From: an uncultured Lachnospiraceae bacterium
GTDB taxonomy: Bacteria > Bacillota > Clostridia > Lachnospirales > Lachnospiraceae
Direction: 5' to 3'
Assembly: GCA_910577655.1 (NCBI GenBank)
Contig: CAJTOW010000005.1
Span: 1-64,000, forward strand
Length of the DNA: 64,000 nucleotides
A program made the translations under genes and the position numbers. Positions 50,045 to 58,943 of this stretch are shown one piece after another; the first letter of the stretch is position 1, and every line of letters starts with the position of its first letter. The notes under the pieces are model-generated. The model ran no database searches, was not told the DNA's origin, and worked only from the letters and a program-made list of their open reading frames with translations.

Positions 50045-51430
50045 ATGCCGAAGCTGATCCGCCCGCCGGAGAACGGGGACGTGACGGCCTTTATGCGGAT
50101 GCTGTTTCTGCGGACGGAGCGGGAGCTGGTGAAGGAGATCACCCGGAAACGGAATGCCGGTTATGTGGATTACGCGGAGGTGGCAGCGCTGGAGCGGGTA
50201 CAGAAGATTCTCCAGAACATGGTGGATGAGTCCTGGGCCTATGTGCCGGTGATGGTGGAAAAGATTTTTTACCATTCAGAAGGGGCTGCAGCCGGATACG
50301 CAGGCGCCAGGACGCTCTCAGCCGCCCAGACAGCCGTCGTCCAGCAGCTGTCCAACAATCTGCTGGGTGAGATCGCGGAAGCCTCGGAAACAGCCATGGA
50401 GAGCGCACGGAGGTTCTTTACCATCGCACGTCTGGAGGCGGACCCGTTTCGGGAAACTGCCCTGCGTCAGGTGCTGGCAAAGGAGGCAGCCGGTTCCGGG
50501 TGGACGGGGGCCAGTAAAAAAATGCTTCAGGACATGCAGAACAAAGGAATAACAGCCTTTGTTGACAAGGCAGGGAGGGAATGGTCCCTGCAGGCCTACG
50601 GCAATATGGCGGTCCGGGCTACAGCACGGCAGGCCCAGGTGGCAGCTATCCTGACTGCGGATGACCATGACCTCTGGCAGATCGTAAAGATTGGGAGCAC
50701 CTGCCCCGTATGTGCTGCCCTGGAGGGCCGTGTATACTCGAAGAGCGGAACAAACCCGGACTACCCGCCCCTGACCCTGGCCTTTGGCAAGGTGGACCCG
50801 GCGGGAGCGGATGATTTGACGAATACATACTTAAACATCCATCCAAACTGCCTGCACAGTCTCATTAAGTACACAGCCATTGGAAAGACAGAGAAGCAGA
50901 TTAAATGGGACAAGGATTTCTCCAGTCCTGAGAAGAATCCCCTGGACCGTGATCCGCGGACGAAGAAGCAGATAGCGGCTTATAGGGAGAAGGAGAGGAA
51001 CCGGCAGCGGCTGATCCGGGACAGGAGACAGCATAAGGAGTACCGGGCAGCTCTTGGCAGCCAGGTCCCGAAAGACTTTGCAAAGTTCCGGGAGATGAAG
51101 TATAATAAGGGGGAGAACTGGAAGAAGCTTCAACAGTCTTACCAGAACAGATTTTCATTGCAGGAGCAGCTTGCATATGAAATGAATGGTGAAAAGCTCT
51201 TTATCCCAAATGGGGCGAACATGACGAATGTTCGAACGATTGCCGGGGCTGGCAGCAAGACAGAATTGAGAATCGAACAAAAGCTGGTAGATTCTTTTGG
51301 CGGGAATATAGGGGAATGGAAAAAACGTGTTGGAAAAATCGAAAGCGGTAAATATGTTTTTGATGTTCACTGGTATGAGCTGAATGGAAAGCAGTATAAG
51401 GCGAAAGTTAAAGCGAGGAGTGAAAAGTAA
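50045..51430 (+). CDS. MuF-type head morphogenesis protein with a toxin-like C-terminus
   Basis: The 461-residue protein has an N-terminal minor-head (MuF/SPP1 gp7-like) region to about residue 290, including IGSTCPVCAALEGRVYSKSG with the characteristic Cys pair and NIHPNCLHSLIKYT. After a highly basic helix (about 300-360) comes an extra domain (about 375-461) with TIAGAGSKTELRIEQKLVDS and YVFDVHWYELNGKQYKA. Its DNA is more AT-rich than the head part. This layout fits MuF polymorphic toxins carried in virions, with a small nuclease-like (PBECR-type) tail domain. The domain name is tentative. Two small genes follow that could be immunity genes. Confidence 0.8.
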   Translation: MPKLIRPPENGDVTAFMRMLFLRTERELVKEITRKRNAGYVDYAEVAALERVQKILQNMVDESWAYVPVMVEKIFYHSEGAAAGYAGARTLSAAQTAVVQQLSNNLLGEIAEASETAMESARRFFTIARLEADPFRETALRQVLAKEAAGSGWTGASKKMLQDMQNKGITAFVDKAGREWSLQAYGNMAVRATARQAQVAAILTADDHDLWQIVKIGSTCPVCAALEGRVYSKSGTNPDYPPLTLAFGKVDPAGADDLTNTYLNIHPNCLHSLIKYTAIGKTEKQIKWDKDFSSPEKNPLDRDPRTKKQIAAYREKERNRQRLIRDRRQHKEYRAALGSQVPKDFAKFREMKYNKGENWKKLQQSYQNRFSLQEQLAYEMNGEKLFIPNGANMTNVRTIAGAGSKTELRIEQKLVDSFGGNIGEWKKRVGKIESGKYVFDVHWYELNGKQYKAKVKARSEK

Positions 51431-51433
51431 AAT

Positions 51434-51685
51434 ATGAAAAAACAATATTACGAGCCGCCTAAACCAATTAATAAACCAGAAAAAACTTTGAAATTGAGAT
51501 ATGTCGGGGAAAGCTTCGGGGTTGATGAGCTTACGAATGGGAAAGTGTATGAGGCATGGGTTGAAGACCAGGATTATTACCGTGTAATAGATGACAGCGG
51601 TGAAGATTATCTGTATTTCCGTAATAATCCCAGGCCACTTGATGGAAGCGGTCCGGGCGGTCGCTGGGAAGTTGTGGAGGGATAG
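51434..51685 (+). CDS. Small protein, candidate immunity protein
   Basis: This 83-residue protein starts just three bases after the MuF stop. It has a Lys/Pro-rich N-terminus and a compact beta-rich part (LKLRYVGESFGVDELTNGKV ... DSGEDYLYFRNNPRPLDGS) resembling small SH3-like proteins that accompany Firmicute toxins. It is AT-rich like the toxin tail. It may neutralise the MuF C-terminal domain in the lysogen. Direct proof is lacking. Confidence 0.6.
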   Translation: MKKQYYEPPKPINKPEKTLKLRYVGESFGVDELTNGKVYEAWVEDQDYYRVIDDSGEDYLYFRNNPRPLDGSGPGGRWEVVEG

Positions 51686-51688
51686 GCC

Positions 51689-52021
51689 GTGGCAAAGGAT
51701 GATTATTTTGTGATCACATACCGGATATTGACATATCTGTATAATTGTTTTAAGCAGGGGGAAGCCCCGGATATCAGCGTGTTTGGGCCAGATGCCATTG
51801 GGATTAACAATGGATACTGGGGGAATATTATGGAAAGCCTGCTATCCGAAGGATATATTAAAGGAATTGCCGTACTGCCTCGGATGGGCGGAGGGTTTGG
51901 GATCAAACTGCTGGAGTTGAGGATCACACAAAAAGGTATTGAATTTCTGCAGGATAATTCAAAAATGGCAAAAGCCAGGGATCTCTTAAGGTCACTCAAG
52001 GAGACGGTACCAGGGCTATAG
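51689..52021 (+). CDS. YjcQ-like winged-helix protein
   Basis: The 110-residue protein (GTG start at 51689) matches the YjcQ family: DYFVITYRILTYLYNCFKQG, then YWGNIMESLLSEGYIKGIAV and a C-terminal helix pattern of a winged helix. YjcQ proteins are frequent in prophages and often sit beside toxin or structural genes. It may be a second immunity or regulatory gene of the MuF-toxin island, or an unrelated cargo gene. Confidence 0.72.
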   Translation: MAKDDYFVITYRILTYLYNCFKQGEAPDISVFGPDAIGINNGYWGNIMESLLSEGYIKGIAVLPRMGGGFGIKLLELRITQKGIEFLQDNSKMAKARDLLRSLKETVPGL

Positions 52022-52081
52022 GGCTGCCGGTCATCAGACCGGTAGTATTTTTATACCCATTTTCAGGGAAAGGAGACTACA
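52022..52081. other. Hairpin spacer before the protease gene
   Basis: CTGCCGGTCATCAGACCGGTAG-type pairing (CCGGTC with GACCGG, near 52025-52045), followed by TATTTTTATA, looks like an intrinsic terminator at the end of the toxin/immunity genes. GGAAAGGAG of the next gene follows. Confidence 0.55.
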
Positions 52082-53383
52082 ATGCTTGCCTACTACGGCT
52101 ACACCATAAGCCCCAACCAGATCGAGACTGGAGAGGGCTTTTTAATATGCCGCAACGTCCCCATTGCCAGGACCGGGGACATGCAGTACCTGGAGAGTGA
52201 ACTTGGGCTTGCGGGCACCCGGGTGGTGACGGTCCACCGCGATCCGGCGGAGGTATTCTCTGAGGCGGCCCTGGCGTCCTTTGAGGGAAAGCCCGTGACG
52301 GACAACCACCCGCCCCAGCTTCTGGACCCTGACACAGTGGGCATGTATGAAAAGGGCCATGCCCAGGGGATCCGCCGGGGAACGGGGGAATGGGAGGGCT
52401 ATGTGATCGCGGACCTGCATATCCACGACCGGGGGCTGATCCTGGCCATCCAGGGAGGAAAGCGGGAGATCTCCTGCGGATATGAGTGCGGATACACAGC
52501 CAACGGGGATGGCACCTACTCCCAGCACAGCATCAGAGGCAACCATGTCGCAGTGGTAGACCGGGGAAGGGCCGGAAAGCGGGCTGCGATACTGGACTCA
52601 GATAAACCAGAAACACGAAAGGCCCCAGGGCCGGAAAGGAAAGCAATGAAGAAGAAAGGACTGATATTCAGCCTCTTCGGGCAGGCTGTCAAAGACAAGA
52701 GCCCGGAAGAGATCGAGCAGCTTGCCATGGATGCGGCGGCAGCTCTGGAGGAGGATGCCGGGAGCGCTGCGGCGCCTCAGGTGAAAGAGCCGGAAGAGAA
52801 GAAGGAGACCGGGGAACCGGCACAGCAGCAGGTAAAGGATGCTGCTTTTTTTGATGTCCTGAACGACAAGATGGATACTGTTATAAAACTGCTGGACGGG
52901 GCATCCAAAAAGACGGAAGACGCGGGGAAGGATCCCATGGATGCTGCCATCGAAAAGCTGGAGGGAAAGGAGGCAGGTGCGGCAGAGACCGGAAAAGAAA
53001 CAGGAAAAGGCACCGGCGACAGCGGCATAGGCCCGGAAGAGGCCACGGCAGCATCTGGAAGTGAAGATGATGGGGCAAAGGTGATTCCGGCTGATGACCA
53101 GGGCCCTGCCGGATGCGGACTTGACAGTGCCCTGGCAGCTGCCATTCTGAAAAGGGTGCGCCCTGCCGTGGCCGCCATCGGGGACGAGAAGCAGCGGAAG
53201 GCCGTGGCAGACGCCATCATTGCAAGCGTCACAGACCAGACCGGCATTCCCGACACGGCAAGGATCATGGAGACAGTCCGCAGAAATGCAGCCCAGGTCG
53301 CAGACAGCCGCTCCCGGTCCGGCACGGAAGAAGTGCAGAAGGCCTATGACAGCATGAACCCCCACAGAAAGGAGAAAAAGTGA
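52082..53383 (+). CDS. DUF2213 prohead protease fused to scaffold region
   Basis: The 433-residue protein has an N-terminal DUF2213 protease domain (about 1-175), with NHPPQLLDP, the REISCGYECGY strand carrying the likely Ser131, and HVAVVDRGRAG near 155. A long charged, Glu/Ala-rich scaffold-like part follows. An internal in-frame ATG at 52646 (MKKKGLIFSLFGQAV) has AAAGGAAA just before it and could yield a separate scaffold of about 245 residues, as in lambda C/Nu3. The protease matures the head after assembly. Confidence 0.82.
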   Translation: MLAYYGYTISPNQIETGEGFLICRNVPIARTGDMQYLESELGLAGTRVVTVHRDPAEVFSEAALASFEGKPVTDNHPPQLLDPDTVGMYEKGHAQGIRRGTGEWEGYVIADLHIHDRGLILAIQGGKREISCGYECGYTANGDGTYSQHSIRGNHVAVVDRGRAGKRAAILDSDKPETRKAPGPERKAMKKKGLIFSLFGQAVKDKSPEEIEQLAMDAAAALEEDAGSAAAPQVKEPEEKKETGEPAQQQVKDAAFFDVLNDKMDTVIKLLDGASKKTEDAGKDPMDAAIEKLEGKEAGAAETGKETGKGTGDSGIGPEEATAASGSEDDGAKVIPADDQGPAGCGLDSALAAAILKRVRPAVAAIGDEKQRKAVADAIIASVTDQTGIPDTARIMETVRRNAAQVADSRSRSGTEEVQKAYDSMNPHRKEKK

Positions 53384-53892
53384 TGAGAGGACAGACTATC
53401 GGAAAGACCATGCCCCACGGATATGCGGGAAGTTATGCCAGGCAGCCGGACGCGGTGGTTGACACCCATCCCCTGGCCGGGGATACCCCCGTCGTCTTTG
53501 GCAGTGCTCTGGTGTACGGGACTGGTGGAGCCGTGGTGCCCTTTGGCACAGACGGAACTGCTGACAGTTTTCTGGGAGTGGCCGTGCGGGAGGTAAAATC
53601 CGCAATGGACTACCTGGACCAGAACACCGGCATGTACCGGCCTGGGGAGGCGGTGCCGGTGATGAAGCGGGGCAGCGTCAACGTGGTCTGCCAGAACGGA
53701 ACGCCGGGAGCCGGAGGGGCCGTGTACGTGCGGACAAAGGCAAATGCAGCCTATCCGGCAGCGGCCATTGGCGGGTTTGAGGCAGTGGAGGATGCGGGCA
53801 GCAGTGTGAAGCTGGCAAACGTACAGTGGAAAGGGAGCGCAGACGCCAGCAGAGTAGCGGAGCTGTGTATCCTGACCAGGAACAACGCATAA
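53383..53892 (+). CDS. Capsid accessory/decoration-like structural protein
   Basis: The 169-residue protein lies between protease and major capsid genes, where head decoration or cement proteins are coded. It is rich in Gly, Ala and Val with beta character (AVPVMKRGSVNVVCQNG). I start at ATG 53383, eight bases after AAAGGAG. No family is certain. Confidence 0.65.
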   Translation: MRGQTIGKTMPHGYAGSYARQPDAVVDTHPLAGDTPVVFGSALVYGTGGAVVPFGTDGTADSFLGVAVREVKSAMDYLDQNTGMYRPGEAVPVMKRGSVNVVCQNGTPGAGGAVYVRTKANAAYPAAAIGGFEAVEDAGSSVKLANVQWKGSADASRVAELCILTRNNA

Positions 53893-53903
53893 GGAGGACA
53901 GAT

Positions 53904-54944
53904 ATGGCTTTTCAGAATGTAGGTACCAGTAATCTGGGATTTGTGGGCGGGAGCGGGGCCGCCCGGGGTGGAAATGCCCGGAGTTTTGCCATGGATGCCG
54001 CCGGGATCGCTTCCGGTCAGGCATTCCTTACATCAGAGCTGGAGAAACGGGACACGATGGTCCGCACCCCGCTGACCAGCTTCACCTATGCCAGGGATAT
54101 CCCGGTCCGTGTGGGCGGCGGATGGGCGGAGACCATCAGCGCCATGCAGGTGGGCTATGGGGTAACCGGCGGTTCCGGTGACGGTCTGGCCCATGCAGGC
54201 GGTTCCAATGGGATTCCCATGGTGCAGGCGGATTTCTCCAAGGGGCTTTACAAGGCCCATATGGTGGCACTTGGCACCAGGATCATGTGGATCGACATGC
54301 AGCGGGGCAATATGACCGGCCGCAGCCTGGACACGCTCCTGCAGGACGGACTGCGCATGTCCTATGACAAACACATGGATGAGAACGTTTATGTGGGATT
54401 CGCGCGGTACGGCACCACCGGTCTCCTTAACTGCCAAGATGTCCTGGTGGTCTCTGCGGCATCCGGAGGCGGGGCAGGCAGCACAAAGTTTAAGGATAAG
54501 ACCCCGGACAGGATCCTGGAGGATATCAACGATGCGATCCTGACTGCCTGGGAGCAGGCGGAGTATGACCGGGATGCGGTGCCAAACCACATTATCATGC
54601 CCTATGAGCAGTACAACTACCTGGCAGTTACCCGGGTCAGCGAACTGGCGGAGAAGACCATTCTCACGTTCCTGATGGAGAACAATGTGGCGAAGCTCAA
54701 CGGCGCGGATCTGTTCATCGGTGCAGCCTCCTGGTGCAAAGGCGCCGGTGCAGGTGGCAGTGACCGGATGGCGGTGTATGTCAATAAGGAGCGTTACCTT
54801 GCCATGGATGAGCTGCATCCGCTGAACCGGGCCATGACATCCCCCAATACGGAGCAGTTCTGCTATGACACGGCCTATGCAGGCAATATCTCTGAGGTGG
54901 AAGTGTTCTATGACCAGACCATGGTCTATATGGATGGAATTTAG
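53904..54944 (+). CDS. Major capsid protein, DUF2184 type
   Basis: The 346-residue protein matches the DUF2184 capsid family with MAFQNVGTSNLGFVGGSG at the start, an E-loop-like region (VRTPLTSFTYARDIPVRVGG) and a conserved PYEQYNYLAVTRVSE and YDTAYAGNISEVEVFYDQT C-terminus. It builds the icosahedral shell in the HK97 fold. AAGGAGGACAGAT precedes ATG 53904; longer frames run into the previous gene. Confidence 0.88.
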   Translation: MAFQNVGTSNLGFVGGSGAARGGNARSFAMDAAGIASGQAFLTSELEKRDTMVRTPLTSFTYARDIPVRVGGGWAETISAMQVGYGVTGGSGDGLAHAGGSNGIPMVQADFSKGLYKAHMVALGTRIMWIDMQRGNMTGRSLDTLLQDGLRMSYDKHMDENVYVGFARYGTTGLLNCQDVLVVSAASGGGAGSTKFKDKTPDRILEDINDAILTAWEQAEYDRDAVPNHIIMPYEQYNYLAVTRVSELAEKTILTFLMENNVAKLNGADLFIGAASWCKGAGAGGSDRMAVYVNKERYLAMDELHPLNRAMTSPNTEQFCYDTAYAGNISEVEVFYDQTMVYMDGI

Positions 54945-54955
54945 GGAGGGAAGAC

Positions 54956-55324
54956 ATGTTTATTATTTCCAAAAAGAATTTCCGGATCAGGCGGGCCGAC
55001 GGTTCGCCTTTTATCATTCCCAGGGACTATATCGGTGAGATTCCGCAGGATGTGGCGGCCCACTGGCTGGTGAAGGCAGCCCTGGCCGACGGTTCCATCG
55101 CTGCGCCCCAGGGCAGAAATGATCCGGCGCTTTGGCAGGCAGATGCAGAGGCAGCGGCCCTGGCGGCGGATGCGGATATCCGTCCGGATGCCGGCCCTGG
55201 GGAAAATGCTGCTGAAGGGAATGCAGATAATCCTGCAAAAGAAAATGGGGGCATTGCTGCAGCGGGAAGTCCGATAGGAGAAGAGCCGGAGGCTGGAAAG
55301 AAAGAGACGAAAGCAAAGAAGTAA
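54956..55324 (+). CDS. Small head-region protein with acidic Ala/Gly tail
   Basis: This 122-residue protein has a short folded N-terminal part (MFIISKKNFRIRRADG) and an alanine-, aspartate- and lysine-rich tail ending KKETKAKK. Such proteins lie between capsid and connector genes in related phages. Function unknown. Confidence 0.6.
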   Translation: MFIISKKNFRIRRADGSPFIIPRDYIGEIPQDVAAHWLVKAALADGSIAAPQGRNDPALWQADAEAAALAADADIRPDAGPGENAAEGNADNPAKENGGIAAAGSPIGEEPEAGKKETKAKK

Positions 55325-55334
55325 GGAGGCTGTC

Positions 55335-55973
55335 ATGAGTCCAGGCATGTATAGAAGTCCGGAGGCTTCCCGTTTTGAAGCGGCCAGGAGAGCTGCTGCA
55401 GGTATGCCGTATCCTGGCGAGCGGGGGGAGTATACGGCAGAGCTTTTTCTGGCGGATTTTCCCCAGTTTACCAGGGCTGTGGAGCGTGTGGATGAAACTG
55501 TGGAAGAAGATCCGGAAGGGGAAGCGGTTCAGGAAGAAGCAGCTTCCGCAGGAGAAAATGCGGCAGAGCCAGAAGAAGCGCAGGCACCTGGGGAACCGGA
55601 GAAAGCAGAGGCCTCCAGTCTGGTGCCGGAAGCCATGCTGGATATTTTTATCGGCCAGGCCAATGACAGCGTCCTGCCGTCCCGGTGGGGAAGCATGTGG
55701 CGGTATGCTGCGGGTCTGTATGTGGCCCATTTCTCTGCCATGTATTTAAAGACCTGGTCGGACGGATCCGCCAGTGCAGCCGGGGTGGCGGCATCTGCAG
55801 GGCAGCCCGGGGCAGTGAAGCAGGCCACCATGGGGGACACTTCCATCAGTTACGACAATACCGCGATTACGGCGGGGACAGAGAAGTGGGGGGCGTGGAA
55901 CAGCACCCAGTATGGCCAGCAGCTTGTGACCCTGGCCCGCATGGCAGGACTGGGAGGTGTGTATGTCATATGA
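55335..55973 (+). CDS. DUF4054-like head-tail connector protein
   Basis: The 212-residue protein has an N-terminal helical part (AELFLADFPQFTRAVERV), an acidic Glu/Ala linker (about 55-95) and a C-terminal DUF4054-like region (MLDIFIGQANDSVLPSRWGS ... YGQQLVTLARMAGLGGVYV). This is the usual connector position after the capsid gene. The acidic linker splits the domain and looks like an insertion. The stop overlaps the next gene start (ATGA). Confidence 0.78.
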   Translation: MSPGMYRSPEASRFEAARRAAAGMPYPGERGEYTAELFLADFPQFTRAVERVDETVEEDPEGEAVQEEAASAGENAAEPEEAQAPGEPEKAEASSLVPEAMLDIFIGQANDSVLPSRWGSMWRYAAGLYVAHFSAMYLKTWSDGSASAAGVAASAGQPGAVKQATMGDTSISYDNTAITAGTEKWGAWNSTQYGQQLVTLARMAGLGGVYVI

Positions 55974-56371
55974 TTTTCGATAATCCCATATTTAAAACCT
56001 GGTACACGGATACCGTGGAGATCTGCCGGGTGGTGCCCGTCATGAAGGGGAATGTCACTGCCCAGGAGAGAAAGAAGATCACTGAGACCCCGGTTCCCTG
56101 CCGCGTATATAATGCAAAACGGCACGGCCCCGGTATGACGGACAGTGCGGCCCGGGTGCACTCGGAGGAGCGGCTGGCCTGCGACCTGGGCGTGGACATC
56201 CGGGCCGGGGATGAGCTTTTAGTGGTCCGGGGCGGCGCCCCGGGGCAGGCCGGACGTTCACAGCGGTATTTTGCCGGAGAACCCCAGGATTATTACGATC
56301 CGGTGGGAGGGGCCATGTCCGGACTGCAGCACAAGGAGGTGGGCCTCCTGATGGATGAGATTGTGGGGTGA
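55970..56371 (+). CDS. Hypothetical head-tail joining protein
   Basis: The 133-residue protein starts in an ATGA overlap at 55970 (MIFDNPIFKTWYTDTVEICR). It has a beta-rich middle (DIRAGDELLVVRGG) and sits in the slot of a head-closure or adaptor protein. No family is assigned with confidence. Confidence 0.7.
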   Translation: MIFDNPIFKTWYTDTVEICRVVPVMKGNVTAQERKKITETPVPCRVYNAKRHGPGMTDSAARVHSEERLACDLGVDIRAGDELLVVRGGAPGQAGRSQRYFAGEPQDYYDPVGGAMSGLQHKEVGLLMDEIVG

Positions 56372-56377
56372 ATACAC

Positions 56378-56878
56378 ATGTCAAGCTTTGGAAGCCAGAT
56401 GCGGAAACGCATAAGGGAGCTGCACCAGGCAGGGCAGAATGTGCCGAAGATCCTGGAGGAAGTGGCCGAGGGCGCCACTATCGAAGCGGTGCGGGTGGCA
56501 ACAGAAAACACACCACCCAACGGAGGGGCTGCTATTGCAGGTACTAATACCCGCAGCGGGGATATGGCACAGCACTGGACGCTGGACAGCATTACGGAAC
56601 CCATGGGTGGAGGGCCTGCCTTTACGACTGTCCTGGCTAATAATATGCAGTATGCGTCCTATGTGAATGACGGGCACCGGATGGATAAACATTTTGTTCC
56701 CGGACTGGTCATCAACGGAAACCTGCTGGAGCAGGACCCGGACGGGGAAGGAGGCATCATGGTAGGCACAAAAACTTCCTATATGGAAGGAAAGTACATG
56801 AAGGAGAAAGCCATCGGCAGATACCGCTCCGTGGTGCGGACGGAACTGGAAAAGCGGGTAAAGGAGGTGTTCCGGTGA
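56378..56878 (+). CDS. HK97 gp10-like tail-joining protein
   Basis: The 166-residue protein resembles HK97 gp10 neck proteins, with MSSFGSQMRKRIRELHQAG and YASYVNDGHRMDKHFVPGL near residue 88. It connects the head to the tail. Ends in a GTGA overlap with the following gene. Confidence 0.75.
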   Translation: MSSFGSQMRKRIRELHQAGQNVPKILEEVAEGATIEAVRVATENTPPNGGAAIAGTNTRSGDMAQHWTLDSITEPMGGGPAFTTVLANNMQYASYVNDGHRMDKHFVPGLVINGNLLEQDPDGEGGIMVGTKTSYMEGKYMKEKAIGRYRSVVRTELEKRVKEVFR

Positions 56879-57333
56879 CCTTTACCCTGGAGTGTGTTGT
56901 GGACAGCCTGGCGGGAGTGCTGGCCAGGCAGTACCCGGATTATCCGGTATATACCAGCCCAAACCAGCAGGGAACCAGTGTCCCCTGCTTCTTTATTTTC
57001 TTCATGCCTTCTACCCTGGAGGGACATGTGGGGAACCGGTATTTCCGGGATCTGGGCATTGATATCGTGTTTGTGCAGCAGAGAAACATCGTGAATGGAA
57101 CCGCGCAGATCCATGCCATTGCCGATTATCTGGATGAAGTGCTGGAGCTGGTGCCCTATTCGGATGGAAGCGGGGAGCCCCGGTTTCTGCGGGTTCATGA
57201 GAAGGAGTGGAAGACGGAAGACGATGAGCTGCATTACCAGTTCCATATCCGGGAGCGGGTGGCAGTCAGGAAGGAAGTAAATCGGATGCAGAGAATGGAG
57301 GAGAACAGGGCTTATGTCAGGAACGAAGCGTGA
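56875..57333 (+). CDS. Tail-terminator-like protein
   Basis: This 152-residue protein starts with GTG 56875. It has YPVYTSPNQQGTSVPCFFIF and GIDIVFVQQRNIVNGTA, matching the phage tail terminator (DUF6838-like) group. It would cap the tail tube next to the head. Its end overlaps the next small gene by about 20 bases. Confidence 0.75.
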   Translation: MTFTLECVVDSLAGVLARQYPDYPVYTSPNQQGTSVPCFFIFFMPSTLEGHVGNRYFRDLGIDIVFVQQRNIVNGTAQIHAIADYLDEVLELVPYSDGSGEPRFLRVHEKEWKTEDDELHYQFHIRERVAVRKEVNRMQRMEENRAYVRNEA

Positions 57334-57571
57334 TGCCCCGGGGATGCGGCAGGAGGAAAAAGACAGCGCCGTGGTCACGGGGACAAAAGGGACAGATTCC
57401 GGCGCGGGTCTGTCAGGGGAGAAGCAGTTTCCCACAGAAAAACTGCTGAAGAGTAAACAGCTGGCAGGTTACCAGCCGGATTTTGCCAGGGTGATCCTGA
57501 CGGAACCGGCTTATTCTGTATCCGGTGCAAAGGAAGCGCTGGATGCAGCCCTGAAAGGAGGCAGGAGCTAG
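57314..57571 (+). CDS. Small hypothetical tail-region protein
   Basis: The 85-residue protein overlaps the tail terminator gene. Its C-terminus (KSKQLAGYQPDFARVILTEP) resembles the short proteins that precede sheath genes in XkdJ/K-type modules. The first 40 residues are charged and probably disordered. It ends in a one-base overlap with the sheath gene. Confidence 0.65.
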   Translation: MSGTKRDAPGMRQEEKDSAVVTGTKGTDSGAGLSGEKQFPTEKLLKSKQLAGYQPDFARVILTEPAYSVSGAKEALDAALKGGRS

Positions 57572-58932
57572 TGGCAGGAGGAATATGGACAGACCAGAAT
57601 AAGGTGCTGCCCGGTGTATACATCAATACCAGATCCCGGGGGAGCCAGAAAGCAGCCATCGGGGAAAAGGGGACCGTAGCGGTTGCGGAGCCATTGTCCT
57701 GGGGGCCGCCGGGGGTCGTACAGACCATTATTCCGGGGGAGGATCTGCGCAGGTACACCGGGTATGACATTACCAGCCCCGGGACAGTGTTTCTGCGGGA
57801 AATGATGAAGGGAAGCGACGTGACCGGCGGTCCGGTGAAGATCTTTCTGTACCGTCTGTCTGGCACCGGGGGAGTGAAGGCGTCGGCGGCCCTGGGGGAA
57901 CTGAAGGTTTCCGCACTTTATGAGGGGGTACGGGGAAACGATATTACGGTAGTCATCCAGGAGGACCCGGATACGGAGGGGACCTTTGAGGTGACTACGG
58001 CAGTCAGCGGGGCCGTAGCGGACCGGCAGCGTGTGACCGGGGCAGAAGACCTGGCCGGGAATGACTGGGTAACTTTTTCCGGCAGCGGGGTCCTGACGGG
58101 TACCGCCGGGATACCCCTGGCCGGTGGCGTGGACCCGCAGGTATCCCCGTCGGACTATGCGGATTTTCTGCAGGCCATTGAGCCGTACCGGTTTGATATT
58201 CTGGTGTATGACGGAACGGACCGTGCCGTGATCCAGGCGTTTGCGTCATTTGTCAGGCGCATTTCCGAGAACGTGGGGCAGAAGTGCCAGGCGGTCATGG
58301 CGGATGCTGCCGGCTGTAACAGTGAGTGGGTGATCTCTGCCGGAAACGGGGTGAGGCTGTCAGACGGTACGGTCCTGACTGCGCAGCAGGTGACCTGGTG
58401 GCTGGCGGGGGCGGAAGCCGGGGCACGGTACAACCAGTCCCTGACCTGCGCCCGGTATCCGGATGCGGTGGAGGCTGTTCCCAGGCTGAATGAATCGGAA
58501 GCCAGGGAGGCAGTCCGGAGGGGGGAGCTGGTTTTTCTGGATGACCCGGATCTTAAAGAGGTATGGGTCTGTACCGACATCAACACCCTTACTTCCTATA
58601 CCCCGGACAAAGGGGAGGAATATGCCAAGAACCGGGTGATGCGGGTATTAAACCAGATCTGCATGGATACATACCGGCAGTTTACCCGGTACCAGCTTGG
58701 CAAAGTGGACAATGACGATGACGGGCGCGGGCTGTTAAAGGGCTGGCTGGTGCAGTATCTGAAGAAGATGCAGGACAATAAGGGTATTAAGAACTTTGAC
58801 AAGGACGACGTGACAACAGAACCGGGAAATGCAGTGGATGCAGTCCTGGTTACCGCTGCGGTGCAGCCGGTTGACAGCATCGAAAAGATCTACATGACTG
58901 TAACCGTGGCTGTAAATACCGGGACAGAGTAA
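57571..58932 (+). CDS. Tail sheath protein
   Basis: The 453-residue protein is a phage tail sheath of the XkdK type, with LPGVYINTRSRGSQKAAIGE near the start, VTWWLAGAEAGARYNQSLT near 273 and the C-terminal RVMRVLNQICMDTYRQF. It wraps the tube and contracts on infection, marking the tail as contractile. Start is GTG 57571 after AAGGAGGCAGGAG. Confidence 0.92.
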   Translation: MAGGIWTDQNKVLPGVYINTRSRGSQKAAIGEKGTVAVAEPLSWGPPGVVQTIIPGEDLRRYTGYDITSPGTVFLREMMKGSDVTGGPVKIFLYRLSGTGGVKASAALGELKVSALYEGVRGNDITVVIQEDPDTEGTFEVTTAVSGAVADRQRVTGAEDLAGNDWVTFSGSGVLTGTAGIPLAGGVDPQVSPSDYADFLQAIEPYRFDILVYDGTDRAVIQAFASFVRRISENVGQKCQAVMADAAGCNSEWVISAGNGVRLSDGTVLTAQQVTWWLAGAEAGARYNQSLTCARYPDAVEAVPRLNESEAREAVRRGELVFLDDPDLKEVWVCTDINTLTSYTPDKGEEYAKNRVMRVLNQICMDTYRQFTRYQLGKVDNDDDGRGLLKGWLVQYLKKMQDNKGIKNFDKDDVTTEPGNAVDAVLVTAAVQPVDSIEKIYMTVTVAVNTGTE

Positions 58933-58943
58933 GGAGGCAGGGC

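Noticed and set aside
48923..50275. 450-codon minus-strand open frame over the portal gene
   Set aside because: It is antisense to the portal, which has clear motifs and correct operon overlaps; the reverse frame shows no known motif.
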